In this document: positions 32,031 to 45,225 of the stretch, in pieces
How positions within the stretch are numbered: the stretch's first letter is position 1
Layout of the letters: the number at the start of each line of letters is the position of its first letter
Assembly (NCBI GenBank): GCA_032164295.1
Contig: JAJHTX010000001.1
Location: forward strand, 930,001 to 994,000
From: Inonotus obliquus
Taxonomy: Eukaryota; Basidiomycota; Agaricomycetes; Hymenochaetales; Hymenochaetaceae
DNA length: 64,000 nucleotides
Direction: 5' to 3'
Notes under the pieces: model-generated
What the model saw: only the letters and a program-made list of their open reading frames with translations
Database searches by the model: none
What the model was told of the DNA's origin: nothing
Program-made: the position numbers and the translations under genes

Positions 32031-35000
32031 TCAATCCGCGTTAATAATTGGTAACAAGTTATTCTTCCCCTTCAACGGCCACTCCTCCACCATCGTCTCC
32101 GCATCCCACACACGTCCGCCACGAATAACGTATTGAATCTTCTGGCCCTCCTCGATATCCTGAAGAATCTTCGCATCTTTCTTAAACACAATCAAATCTG
32201 CCAGTTTTCCGGGAGTGACCGATCCTATGGAATCGAATAGACCGAGTGTAAGAGCCGCATCGCGTGTTGCGGCCCGGAGTGTTTCGTATGGTGTTAGACC
32301 ACCTGCGGCAGTGAAGAATAACTCGGCGTGGTACATTCGTCCGAGAGGTGGTTCGCCATGTGCGCCGATATGGGCTTTTATCCCTTTCTTTACCATCTTT
32401 GCGATTGAGTTGGAGGTGTTGAAGAGTTGGAAAGCTGTCAAATGCATCAGTAATAAGGTAATATAACTGGGGGGGGCGATAAAGATAAACGTACAATCCA
32501 GTGGACGGCTTGTTGTTTCGATCACACTTTCGAGGACGTCATGTCGCGTGAATCGTCGTAGTCTAAGGAGTGACTTCAGAGACCTGTAAAGGCAATTCTT
32601 GAATTGATGACGCACTTTGGATCATTTACAACTTGTTCGTGAGCCCAGAGGTACTGTTCGCCCATTACTCCTCCATAATTTACAATGTGTGTTGGAGTAG
32701 CGCCAGTACCGCTCAAGGCATATAAAGTCAGGACGTCATCGTAGAGTTCTGGTACGGGAAGGGCGTGCTCCACGGTTGTCATTCCTGTTGTTCCAATTAG
32801 ACATGCGTAAATTTCACGACTTTATTAGAGGACTTACCGTCTATGATGTACGTTATATCCCAGTCTTGATTCATCCCCTGAATAAAACGTGAGTACTATA
32901 TTAAATCTACGGTTGAATCCTTACCCCTTCTGGGAAACAAAGCATGGATAAATCACGAGACTCAAGGAGTAGTCTTTGTCGAGAAGCACTGCGCACAGTA
33001 GATCCTGTAGTCAGAAACGAAGCGTGACCACAAGAGTCAAACGTACCGAGACGGTTGATTATAATTTTTGTATGAAAAGGCTGCTGGACCTCCTTCAACT
33101 TTGATGCGAACGAGCGCAGAACGAGCGTCGGCAAGGTCGGCAACTGTATTGTGAATTCCACCAGCTCCTGCACCATAGATCACGTCGCCCGTGTGGAAGA
33201 TACGCGGTCCAACCATTTGTCCGCTTTCCACCCTGGCTCTCTCGACGAAGCCCTGGACGTTATCCGAGCTTGGGCTAATCAGGTCATTAGCGATCTTTCA
33301 TTAGAGGAAAGAGAAATGAGAATCAACGAACTTGTGTAGTGTCGTCACACCATAAGCAAGGAAGGTTAATAGTTCCCATGATTTCGACGGGAACGTACTA
33401 CCGAATCCACTCCAGTGAGCGTGTACGTCGATGAAACCAGGCAAGACAACGCCTCCCTGTGCATCAAGGATTGTTGCTCCGTGAGGTACGTCCACCCTGG
33501 TTGAAGGACCGACATCCTCAATGATGCCACCTCGTAATACGACTGTTGCTGAGTTCACAACGTCGAGTCCCAAGTTCCCATGCTCAAAAGTCAGCACAGT
33601 GGCATTCCTGATTGCATAGACATCGGCATTTTGAATATATGCATCACGAGACCTGATACCTCCTTGCGCATCGTTCTTGAGACGAGAGATATCAGTGGAA
33701 TAAGTCACTTCTACTTCTCGGAAGACCAGCAAATTCTTGATACAGTCGATCCCAAAGCGCACTTCGTCCTCCTCCACTTCCGATGAGCAGTGTGACAGTC
33801 GCGAAACTTCCAGAGAATGCAAATAAGGGCCTTGAAATAAACGTCTCGGTGAACGAAAAAAAATCTACAAACAGGAACATCTTACCTAGGAACCAGAACA
33901 GGCGTTTTCCGGAAGCATCCCATTGCACGTCATGTCCGCCATCAAGGCTGACCCTCGCGATACCCTTCGTTGCATTGCCTGGCTTAGCCCAGAGTGGATC
34001 GTCGCCAACATTACTCAACCCTGTCACAAAGACATTGAAGTTATCCACGAAGGCGACCTTGTCCTGCTGCAGTGGAAGGGCGAGTTCAGTAGTGAAACGT
34101 CCCTGAGCGATCGTGGTGTGTTTGTAGTCTCCGAGAGCATCCGGTCCGCTTGCCAGGTCGATCAAAAAGGCTCGGTCTGATTGTTGAACAAGTAGGTTCC
34201 TGTTTCCATCGATGAACTTCAACGTTGTGCGATCTCCGACGCTGATGTCGGTCCGGAGGTGACGTATGTTTCTAACGGGTATGGATAAATTTGCACTAGT
34301 AGAGGAAAACGTATCTGGAAGCGTGATGTCGCCGATATACAGGCCTGGTTCCGCCGTAGCGACTATAGATCCTGACAAATAATCGCTGGCGACTTTCACG
34401 AATGCTATCGTCCTCTTCTTTCCTGCACATGCACAAAGGACTGGATAGATATATCTCCCAAGGGGTAGGCCAGAAAGTTCGTAAGCAGTTCCGCTTGAGA
34501 CATCTGCAAGCTCGAAGGTTGTGAGGTTCCTCTCAGACCATCGAGCGTGCAGCACGATGTCCTTGTTACCCGGGATGAAGGAGGGGGAGTAATAGGGCTC
34601 AGTCGCATGGAGCACCGGGATCTTATGAGGCGAAGCCTTTTTCGACTCGGATGAGACGTCTGTGTCAAGGTAGTAAGTAATACCAGCCCCTTGAAACGCG
34701 ACACGGGAGCCATCATCAGCTACCGCCAAATCAACGAAGGCATGAAGACGTTGATCATCCGCCATCTCCAAAGAGAGCAAGTCTGTTTTTGAGGCGCTGG
34801 TCGCCGCGAGCCGTTTTTCGACGTGCGCTTGGAATGGAATGATCTTGGGGTTACCATTCAGGACCTTTTCTTCTAGTGCGTTGATCGACAAAGGGACGTG
34901 CCAGAGCTTTCCTGCAGCCCAAATGATTATTGCGTCGTCCGACGGAGTGAAGCTAAAAGACGGGTAGGTGCCCATTGGTGCAGAAATAATTGAAAGATCG

Positions 35001-36388
35001 TAGGACAGTCCGTACCATATATTCCTGATCGTTCCAGATTTAAGGTCCCTATTTGTGAAATACTTAGAATGCTTCTGGTACCATTTGACGCTGCTGGTAC
35101 TCACTTCAGCACGAGTGCCTCCTTATCACGCACTCTACGCACGAAAGCAAGAGTTCTACCGTCCCTCGACAATTCAGGACGGCTTGCTCCACCAGGTGAG
35201 GATGAGACAAGAGTTTCCGTCCTCTTTGTCGTCAGGTTCGTTCGGAAGATCGCGTAGATGCCAGCATGTGCGTCCTTACTGTACTGATATGTTCCGTCCA
35301 CATCGATGACGTTCTTCGCATAGATTACCGTATCCTCTCCAAACCAAATGAATTGCTCTGGTCCGACTTGCTGGTTTCCATATTCCGCCGAGCTCCAGCC
35401 CCGAGGCAGCGTCCTTCCGACGACCCGTTGTCCGATACCCTGTTCAACTTGTGAACCCCATTTGGGGATTTCATATACCCAGCCTTCGCCTGCGCCGAGA
35501 CTACGTGAACTCGTATACCACTTCGTTGCTACTAGCTTCTTCCCATTCGGGTGGAAGCGTGCATCACTTATATAGCGATAAGTCTCATTAGTGATGCGCT
35601 GCGCTGAGATATGTGTGAGCTTTTCTTGTCACTGTTACTTTGTAGCTGGATAGAAACGACAGACCTGATAATCTGCCCTCTCTGATAAGGCGACGTCTCC
35701 TTCCCTCAGGCCTCTCCTTCACACCTGTCGCTAGCAATGTCTCATCGGCCTCCCTTACTCGTAAGGCTTCAAGCAAGTCTAGGTTTCGTACATCTGCACC
35801 AGTGAAGTTAGGCCTCACATTCATATTATCACAGCCCTTCCATTCGATAACCCAGATATTATCAACACCTAGCTCTGCATCGGATCTGAATGCCAGTAGC
35901 TTTCCGTCTGGAGAGAAATGCGGATCGGCGTCGTGTGGTATGCCTGTCAGGACCGGTCGCGTCTGCTTGTTAGAACCTGCGTCCGCGAGAAGATATGCAG
36001 ACGCAGGCAAACAGTACAAGTCGCCCAGCATATCAAACACTATCTCCCCGGATATGGGATGAACATCCAAACGCAGCCAAGTTCCTTCGTCGACATAGAA
36101 TTCCAATGTGCGCGGGTATGGGAAGTCAGTCGATATATCCCAAGCTGTTTGTTCGCGAATAGGGTAAACATCGTCACGCCATTCGTCAGCGGGATCTAAT
36201 AAAACGTGGTGCGAAGAATCGAGCACGGCGGAAGGAAAGCGTTTGAGCCATTTCGCAAGGCCATTGAACACTACTGTAGCCTGAATTGCGCAGGAGAGAC
36301 CCAAGACCAAACGTCCAATCTGCGCAAGGTGATAACGAGGTCGCCGTCGCTTAGACAGAGATTCGGGCAGCTGTTCCTTGACGTTCAT
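32031..36388 (-). CDS. membrane-anchored TolB-type propeller fused to amidohydrolase
   Basis: Large multidomain protein, about 1,150 residues. The first in-frame ATG is at 36388 (MNVKEQLPESLSKRRRPRYH). A positively charged N-terminus and a hydrophobic segment (IGRLVLGLSCAIQATVVFNGL, about residues 23-45) suggest a type II membrane anchor with the bulk in the lumen or outside. Next come TolB/PD40 beta-propeller repeats (DADPHFSPDGKLLAFRSD, GGASRPELSRDGRTLAFVRR, EPYYSPSFIPGNKDIVLHARW, GGHDVQWDASGKRLFW). An amidohydrolase domain follows: VVLPGFIDVHAHWSGFG (HxH), VTTLHKF, PRIFHTGDVIYGAG, TTVEHALPVPELYDD, KAHIGAHGEPPLG, TPYETLRAATRDAALTLG and KLADLIVFKKDA. Multiple short introns. This PD40-plus-amidohydrolase layout is known from bacteria and fungi; the substrate is unknown. 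Metal-binding residues look preserved. Confidence 0.85.
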
Positions 36389-36681
36389 GATGTCCTTTCT
36401 CGTCAAGAGCGACAGGCTGACGCGAAGCACAGCGTGGGATCCCGGACATGGCGTGATCACCGTTTAATCTGAGCTTGAATCCCAAGACAACCGATTTTCT
36501 CAAGCGCGTCGCGTCGAAACTATCGCGTTATACGCACGTGATGCTCTTATACATCCATTTCCCACGATGAACTGGACAGTTCTACGGGATTACCCGCCAC
36601 TCCTTCAACAGAGCGACATCCAGGGAGACGGTGAGCAGATCGTCAACACAACTATCCAGCGCTGCTGACGGTCTTGCAGGC
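36389..36681. promoter_or_regulatory. divergent promoter, TolB-amidohydrolase / ubiquitin-L40
   Basis: 293 bp between the start codons. On the + strand a GTGAGC...CTTGCAG intron (36631-36679) ends two bases before the ubiquitin ATG, so a 5' UTR intron is likely, as is common for highly expressed fungal ribosomal-protein genes. Confidence 0.5.
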
Positions 36682-37228
<547 letters not shown>

Positions 37229-38003
37229 TGGTCATGCACTCTGCACAATTGCACGGCTGGGTTTTCATGTCGATACGTCCTTTGTAATGCATAACCATCC
37301 ATGTCATGCAATATGATCGCTCCTTCCATATGGCAAGTTATAAACAAGCTTTCTTCGTATGCTTCAAGGCCTTGCTTGGAAATTCTCATTGGTGATCCTC
37401 TGCCAATAAGTACTCCGTCACCAGCTATAGACACAGTCCTACGTGTCTTCTAGTTTCTAAGGATGGCCAAATCAGCATTTCCTGAAATGAACACTACTGG
37501 ACGTGTCTTGTGGGTCTAACCTTCAGTCCAGTGGTTTGTGCATGCTGAGTACATAGATCTCTTGCTGTTTGGCTAGGTTCAGGATTAACAGTTTACGTTC
37601 GATATTGGTTACATTGATACGCCTTCTCAGAAATTGGCAACTTTGTTTTAGCGAATGGATGAGCAAAGGCCCATAAGAACGACTAAATAGCCATAAGTGC
37701 CTCCGAATGTGCTTTTATTCGTGACTGAGACGAGTTCATAAGTGAGGATGGAAGTAGATGTATTGCAACAAAGTACAACCTGAACTTTAGACAGGTACAT
37801 CGCTATAGACGACTCTCTCGCATAACAACAGCCTTGCTAGTGTAGATAGAATGAGCGTCTCGGAGGAGGATATGGCGAAGCCGTCCGGACTTGAAGATTG
37901 ATCGGTTTATGGCGCACTGCACGTGACCTAAAATTTGGAGATTTTTTGGAAAGTAAATTTCCCTACCACTGTACCAGCACGTCTTCACTCCAGACATCGA
38001 GCC
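37229..38003. other. intergenic, no gene seen
   Basis: About 775 nt between the ubiquitin-L40 stop and the UTP14 start codon. Sequence is ordinary, without recognisable coding exons. It holds the UTP14 promoter. Confidence 0.5.
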
Positions 38004-41000
38004 ATGGCGAGGACAGGACAGAAGCGAGCGCGGTCACAATTGAAAAACGCAAACTGGGGTGCCCCAATGACATCTTTAAAAAGACATGCGAGATCCGCCA
38101 AAGCAGTTGCTAATGCGGTACAAGATGTATACGAATTTCAACCGACTAGAAACCGCCGTGGCGGTATCGCTCTTGAACTCGACGAGGATGAACTGCGTGG
38201 TGCTCCGTATAATGATGAAGATGAGCTATATGACGAGGGAGACCGGGCGCGAAGGAAGCCGCGCTTGGTAGGTGAGGGAGATGAAGATGGGCGAATTGAG
38301 AGCGATGAAGACGAGGAGATCGAAAGTGATGGTGCTTTTGACGACAGCGACGAGGAAGAATTTGCCGGTTCTAACTTCAAACAAAGGGTATGCTTATAAT
38401 TGCAGCGTATGCTTCCGGTCAGGCTTAATTTGCATCCAGAAATCGAACAAGTCCGGGAAAGTCAAGCCCGGAAAGTCTGGTGGAAGAGTCCGTATTGCGT
38501 CAGTGAACCTTGCTGAGGACGACGATGGTACGCTCGAGGATGTTGACTTTCATGAAACCAAGGACGGTGAAAGTGAAGAGGAGGAAGGGGAAGACGGTGA
38601 ATTTCTTGATGTTCTAGACGTTCTGGACGGACGGGCCAATTCATACCTTGGAGGCGAGGAAGAAACGTCAGAACCAAAGCGAGGCCACCTGCAATCAACA
38701 GGTCTGGAAAGCAAAGGGGCATTATTTGAAGGAAGCAAGAACGAGAATGGAAGTGAGGATGAGAGTGATGAAGAGGAAGAGGAAGATTCGGACAATGATC
38801 GGTCGGATGAAGGAACGCAGATATCTGCTTCTGATGGAGAGAATGAGGATACAGCACTCGAAATTCTTGATCAATTTGTATCCGGCTTAGAAACTGGGGT
38901 AAAGCGTAAAGCTCCAGGCGATGAGGAGAAGAATGAACAAAACGGTGTCTCTGGACAGGCCAAGAAGAAAAAGCGTTTACTCAAGGACCTCACGGAGAGT
39001 GGCGTCGAGAACGAATACAGCGCTAGTGCTGCTGGTAAGTGTCGCATCCTCTGTGACTACCACTAGCACAGTCAACTCACGATTTCACCTCTAAAGGTTC
39101 ATCGAAGCTCAGCTTAGACGACCTTTTGGCGCCGTTGGCTTCGAGACAAGCTGCCCTGGCTTCGTTGAAGAGAACCATAAGGCCTCTTGTGGACTCTTCT
39201 AATCCCAAGAATCAGCCCATACCGGCTCCTCTTCCCATGAGAACACAAGAAAAACTGGAACGACAGGCGGCCTACGAACAGACAAAGCAGGAAGTTGACA
39301 AGTGGACTGATACGATGAAGAGAATTCAGGAGGTTTGTTTGTTCCAGCAGTTGGCCTCATAGCATCAGAGCTTACTGATTCTGACCAGGCGGAGCACTTG
39401 AGTTTCCCTCTGCAAACGCCCCGAATCACGAAAGTGTCAAATCTCGAGCTCACAGCGAAGTTCAAGGTGAGCAATCGTATTTATTTCGCACTTCTTCATT
39501 AGTTTACATCATTTTCTAGCCTACAACAGAGTTGGAAAGCTCAATTGATCGCCTGCTCAGATCAGCAAAGTTGAATGAAGATGAAATTAATAAGACCGAA
39601 GATCTTATGATGAAAGATCTCACCATCGAAGAGGTTGCTGCACGAAGAGCAGAGTTACGAAAAATGCGCGAACTCGCCTTCCGCGCAGACGCGAAGGCGA
39701 AACGCGTCGCAAAGATTAAGAGCAAAACGTACCGTCGAATACATAAAAAGGAGCGTGCAAAGCTAATGGCCAAGATCGACGCTTCTGTTGGACGAACTGA
39801 GGTTGATGCAGACGAAGAAAGGCTGAAGGCGGAAACAGAGAGGGCAAGGGAGCGAGCGACGCTCAGGCACAAGAATACCGGAAAGTGGGCCAAAGCGATG
39901 AAGGCTCGCGGTGAACTGGACATTGATCAGCGGAGGGACATCAACGAGATGTTGGATAGAGGTGAACGATTGCGCAGACGAATACAGGGCGCAGGAAGCG
40001 GAGAAGAAGATGACTCAGATTCCAGTGACTCGGACCAGTATGAGGAGAACGAGGACGGTATTGTACGATTGAAGGCGGCTGCCTTCGAGGAACTCAAGAA
40101 GGTCCAGGAGGAGAACGATGAGGTGGAAGACGCTGATAATAAGCAGATGGCGAAGAGCGTATTCCAGATGAAGTTCATGAAGGATGCAGCCGCACGCAAG
40201 AACGCTGCCCTCGATCGTGAAATTGAAGATTTTCGTAGAGAAATGGGCGACCTGCCAGAGCGAAATGACTCAGATGGTACGGAAGAAGTAGACACGGAGG
40301 TTGCAAGTCCCACCGCACGTGCGCATGGCCGTATGGAGTTCCGGCCTGGACCCCAAGTATGACTGGCTGCGTATCCCGCTATATGCGTTTGACTGATTTT
40401 GCATTTAGACCCAATCTCTGATGCTCCCTCCGCCTCCTCCATCAGCACTATCAGCACTATCAGAGACTTCCACTCTCAGGTCTCAAGACTCCGCTGCTCA
40501 TTCACCCGTCCTCACATTTCACGATGATCCTAACTCGACGCCGCCTCCGACCTCGTCTACGACAGTTGTTCCGGCAACAAGCGAATCATCAAATCCTTGG
40601 CTTGTCGAAGCTGCATCGTCCGCGAAAGTCGCGAGACGAAAGAACGTACTCGTCATCGGCAAGAATGTGAGCCGAGAACAAAAGTCGGAAGCAACTTTGG
40701 CAAAGCAAGTCAAGAAGGGAACTGATGAACGGGAGATGGAACGGGATGATGCAACCATCGAAATAGGCACAGAGGATGTTCTACTGCTAAATAATCCTGA
40801 GAAAACAGGGGGAACTATAAACGCGCCAGTTGTTAACATAAAGAAGGTGATCAGGAAGAACAGGAAAAAGGATGAGAATGGGAAAGGAAAGGAGAAGGTT
40901 GATGTGCAGCCGGAAGAGGATGATTCAGATGCAAACAGCGAGATTGAGGAGCAGGAGACTGTACTAAGGAAGGGGAAGAAAGTGGCTGCCTTTGAGCAGC

Positions 41001-41623
41001 GAGAGCTTGTTGCAAGGGCATTTGCCGGTGACAACGTGGTACGGGTACGTAGCATGGATTTTCCCGCGGAATACACCACTGAAGTCCCTTTCCAGCAATT
41101 CGCTGACGAGAAACGGAAAGAAACTGAGGCCGACGCTCCTCGAGAGGTTGACACAACTCTGCAGGGCTGGGTGAGCTTATATTTTTAGTTCCGGTATGCA
41201 ACGTGCTGAGCCGTTCCTTCGACAGGGATCATGGGGTGGCACTGGGATTAAGAAAACCGCACCCAAACCGCACTTGATCAAGAAAGTTGCGGGAGTTGAT
41301 CCCAAATCGCGAGCAGACTATAGCAAGGCTCACGTCATCATTTCGGAACGTCGCGACAAGAAAGCTCTGAAGTTCGCTGTGAAGGACCTCCCATATCCAT
41401 ACACAAGTAAAGCCCAGTTTGAAGCACGCATGGGCACGCCCCTCGGCGTCGAGTGGAACACTCGTCTCGGATTTCAGCGGGCAACTTTGCCCCGTGTGGT
41501 TAAGAAGGTGCGGCTGCCGTATTCTTTTGCATCGTTCCAAATCTTGTGCTGACTGTTTTGGTTTGACCACCTATTTCTTACGAGCAGATGGGTACGATTA
41601 TCGATCCTCTTGAAAAACTGTAG
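38004..41623 (+). CDS. UTP14: U3 snoRNP-associated protein Utp14 (SSU processome)
   Basis: Component of the small-subunit processome; Utp14 binds pre-rRNA and activates the helicase Dhr1 during 18S processing. ATG at 38004 (MARTGQKRARSQLKNANWG). The first third is acidic with nucleolar character (DDSDEEEFAGSNF, EEEGEDGEFLDVLDVLDG). The Utp14 domain proper starts around LDDLLAPLASRQAALASLKR and includes ERQAAYEQTKQEVDKWTDTM, KRIQEAEHLSFPLQTP, KLNEDEINKTEDLMMKDLTI, KIKSKTYRRIHKKERAK and LRHKNTGKWAKAMKARGELD. The C-terminus has FPAEYTTEVPFQQFADEK, LQGWGSWGGTGIKK, VIISERRDKKALKFAVKDLP, QFEARMGTPLGVEWNTR and ends MGTIIDPLEKL after a final intron. Complete, with at least seven introns. Confidence 0.95.
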
Positions 41624-42207
41624 GTGCGGGAACTTACTCCAGTCCCTGGACCAGTCCATCGGATTTGGATGAGTGATTCTTTTGATTCATTTATCGCATC
41701 ATAAAATAGTCATCTTTCTATACACATCCACTTTCAAGTTACATCACCCATGTACTGTTGCCCATCTTGCACGTTCAGAGCTCACTTGCATTATTGACAA
41801 TATATTCTACTCAATTTTTCGTCTCTGATCGGTGATATTCACGGGCCGGTACGATGATTGGATCGGAACCAAAACAGTGTCCATGAAGGTGTGGCTCAGC
41901 TAGTGTTCGTCTTGGCAATACAGCTGGCAGTAGACCAAATGTGGCACCGTTGACAGTCCAAACTTGGACACACATAGTACAATTTAGGTAACCGAAAATT
42001 GCAGGAATAGGGATTTTTCGAGTCACGGGTCACTCTGCGTAACTGGTGACAAATCGGCATTCGGAAGGTTTCGAATTTTCCAGTCCGCTCCGTTAACTGG
42101 GGCCTTGCTCGACGTTGGTTCGGGCACCCGCAACCGTACGGTCGGTGCATACAAATTGTGCGCGATGTTCCGCCAACTCCCCCAATGCCCTTCTCCTGTC
42201 AACCACC
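41624..42207. other. intergenic, no gene seen
   Basis: 584 nt between the UTP14 stop and the NRAMP start codon. No exon or distinctive repeat seen; it holds the UTP14 3' UTR and the NRAMP promoter. Confidence 0.5.
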
Positions 42208-44403
42208 ATGTCCTCCTCTCCCCCACCAACGAAACAGAGCGTTCCACTTGATCCCATCCCATCCCGATCCTCCAAGTCGGACTACCAGCCTCAGGAACCA
42301 CCTTTGAAGGCGGGCCGACTTGAGAGATGGGCCGGGGTGATCTTTCATCACCTGAGACGACACTCAGGCTTGGGTATCGTCTGTGCGGTGGCATATTTTG
42401 ACCCGTGAGTGCTCCAGTTGTGCCAGGCATGCGCATACAGTCTCAACAAATTCTATCGATCACAGAGGAAACTGGTCTGTTGACCTCGAGGCTGGTGCAA
42501 AATTTGGTTACAAGCTTCTCTTCGTCGTACTGCTTGCGGGCCTGATGGCCGTTGTGTTCCAGGTATCTACACGACATTCCTCTATTAATAAACTTTATCC
42601 AACACTGACGATCATCGCTTACTGCTATTTTTAGTCCATGGCGAGCAGGTTGGGATGCGTTACCGGTTTAGGTCGGCCTGTTTCTGCTAGTAGACAACGA
42701 ATTCTGGGCTGAAGATATTTCTTTATGTAGATCTTGCAGCCCACTGCAGACTGCTACTGTACAATCGAACCAAACACCCACGCCTTTGCCGCTGGCTTGT
42801 GCTTTACCCGTTATATGTACTATCGGAGGTTGCGATTATTAGTACCGACCTTGCCGAACTTCTCGGATCTGCTACTGCATTGAGTTTGCTCATCCCTGGC
42901 CTTCCGTTATGGGCAGGTGTACTCATCACGGCGGCGGACGTCTTCATTATCCTGGCGTTCTGCGGTCCCGAGCGCGGCGCAAACCGTCCTCAACGTGTTT
43001 TTGAAACCTTGATCGCCGTGCTTGTACTTGCGGTCTTCATTTGCTTGATTTTCGTAATCGTTCAGGTCAGTCCTGATTGGGGAGATACATTTCTCGGATT
43101 TGTACCATCCTCGACGGTCGTCCAGCCTGGGGCTCTCTACATATGTTAGTAATCCTTTCACTGAGTAGCAGGATGTAGAAGCTGATACTTTGATAAATTT
43201 CAGCTATTGGAATTGTAGGGGCAACCGTCATGCCTCACGGACTTTTCCTTGGCTCTTCCTTAGCCACTCAAAACCGTGTCCTTCAGATACCGACTACTAC
43301 GACTGTGTCTGATGCCATAAGCATCAAGTCTCTTCCTCCTCCATCCCCTCCATCCAATAGCTCTCACCGCCGAAAACATGGCTTTCTTCCGGTGAAAATC
43401 AACAAACGATGGTTACGTTCTGCTTTGCATTCCTGGAAGATAGACGACGCTGCCGACGCCGACTTACCAGATGATAATGCGGGCCATGCGGGATGGAGGA
43501 ACAACTCTAACACCTTTGTACGCGCTCACCTTACGCACGGTATTGTTGACATCGTGCTGAGCTTGCTCGGCTTTGCGGTAGCCATTAACGCTCTGTAGGT
43601 CGCTCGTATCAGCCTCACTAATGAGGGAGCCCTCATGTTTATTACCCACAGAATATTGATCATCGCGAGTGCAGTGTTTTTCTACGGACCAAGCAGCGAA
43701 GAACACGATATGGCTGACTTATTCGAAGCATACGACCTCATTAGGGACCGGGTTGGAAAAGGTTCGTGAGCTCGAGTTTGGATAAGAACCAGACATACTG
43801 ATGTGGAATACCAGCGGCGGCCGTTCTCTTCGCTCTTGCACTTCTATGCGCGGGTGAGAGTGCCGGTATCACCGCAACTTTAGCAGGACAAATAGTAAGC
43901 GAAGGTTTCCTCAGGTGGCATGTCTCTGTATGTTTTCGGTTTCCTTTTTGGTCCATCACAAATGTATTGAAATTTCAATTCAAAAATAGCCCGTTATTCG
44001 CCGAGCAATTACGCGCCTTATTGGGCTCATTCCTGCCATGCTGGTTGCGTCTATCTTGGGTCGCGCAGGCCTTAGTACGTTGTTGGTCGCGTCGCAAGTC
44101 GTGCTATCCTTTGTGCTCCCCTTTGTTGCGTTTCCTCTCGTGTGGCTCACGTCAAGCTCGAAAGTAATGTCTGTTCGGCTGGAGTCGGGTCCAAGAGCCC
44201 GGAGTACTAGTGATAGCACGAACGACGCTGATACGAACACTGGCACGCAACAGGTCGGCGATGTTGAAGAGACTACCTACGAGACGGTAGACTACAGCAA
44301 CGGCAAATTCGTTATGTTCCTTGGTTATGCTATCTGGCTAGTCGTCCTCATTGCCAACATTTACGTGCTAGTAACACTCGCCTTGGGTGAAGATTGTAAG
44401 TAG
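42208..44403 (+). CDS. NRAMP-family divalent metal transporter
   Basis: Proton-coupled Mn2+/Fe2+ importer of the plasma membrane or an endomembrane (yeast Smf type). The N-terminus is polar (MSSSPPPTKQSVPLDPIPSR) and cytosolic. Splicing across the first intron makes AVAYFDPGNWSVDLEAGAKFG, which contains the family's DPGN metal-binding motif in TM1. The TM6 motif is present as IGIVGATVMPHGLFLGSSLA (MPH), where Met gives transition-metal preference. About eleven hydrophobic segments can be counted, including VLYPLYVLSEVAIISTDLAE and IPGLPLWAGVLITAADVFII. The stop is uncertain: read-through ends at 44403 (GEDCK), but a perfect GTAAGT donor after GAAGATT and acceptor CTCTAG would create a split stop codon ending at 44454. 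Converges on COX6. Confidence 0.92.
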
Positions 44404-44722
44404 TTTGTTCCTTTATTTCGCCTTCGTCGGATTGTAATTAATCCTGCTCTAGAATGATACTATGAGTTGGAATCGCCACTCCTCGTATCAAATATTTAGC
44501 GGGATAAAGCTTGCGCCCACGCTTCATGCTTTTACATGCTGTATCTCTAACTTGCTGTGTAGTTAACACCATCATTCACGACATATCATGCCTAGATGAA
44601 GGATATAATATAGCTGAATTGGATTAGACTGTTTCGATTTAGATTTCTGGTCTGTTCATTGAGATTTAACATAAATCGTACAAAATATTGAAAAGACCTG
44701 CACCTAAACGAAATATGTCCAA
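44404..44722. other. convergent 3' intergenic region
   Basis: About 320 nt of AT-rich sequence between the NRAMP and COX6 stops, containing the 3' UTRs of both. No gene. Confidence 0.5.
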
Positions 44723-45225
44723 TTAATGGCTAGGATAAAGTTCCTCTTTCGTGCTTATGCCTGAAAGAAAATACAAATACAACATCGGCAATAAGTCAAA
44801 ATAATACACCTAAAGAAAGACTATGACTGACCTAGTTCATCTCTCACACCCTTGAGCTCATCAAGGTATGCCTCATACTGCTTTTTGTTTTCTACCTTCT
44901 CCTTGATCCCCTCGAAAATGCGAACAGCGGTAGAGTAATCATCGACGCGTCGTGCAGCACGAAGGGCAGCTTCAATGACTTCCGGAGCGGGAACGAGATC
45001 GTGAGCAAAGCAGTTGTTCAGCCCACGCTGGAGCTCGAAGAGGTCTTCAACGGATTTGAAGAATGAGACGTAGCGCTGGGTGAATGATTCAAAGGTTTCT
45101 TGGTGATGGGCTTCACTCATTGCACGACGGGGGATGACGATTGCTGAGGGACGTGCACGCCAAGCGGCCGAAGCAATAGGGGTGCGAGAAGCGCGCAGCG
45201 CGGATGCGAGAAGACGGCCGTTCAT
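44723..45225 (-). CDS. COX6: cytochrome c oxidase subunit VI (yeast COX6, mammalian Va)
   Basis: Nuclear-encoded matrix-side subunit of respiratory complex IV. The first in-frame ATG is 45225 (MNGRLLASALRASRTPIASA); residues 1-36 are Arg/Ala/Ser-rich without acidic residues, a classic mitochondrial presequence ending near IPRRAMSEAHHQE. The mature part has the family signature ETFESFTQRYVSFFKSVEDL, ELQRGLNNCFAHDLVPAPEV, AALRAARRVDDYSTAVRIFE and YEAYLDELKGVRDELG. A last intron (GTCAGT...TTTCAG) turns the apparent ELGQS end into ELGISTKEELYPSH, the canonical C-terminus, with the stop at 44723. Complete. Confidence 0.95.
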
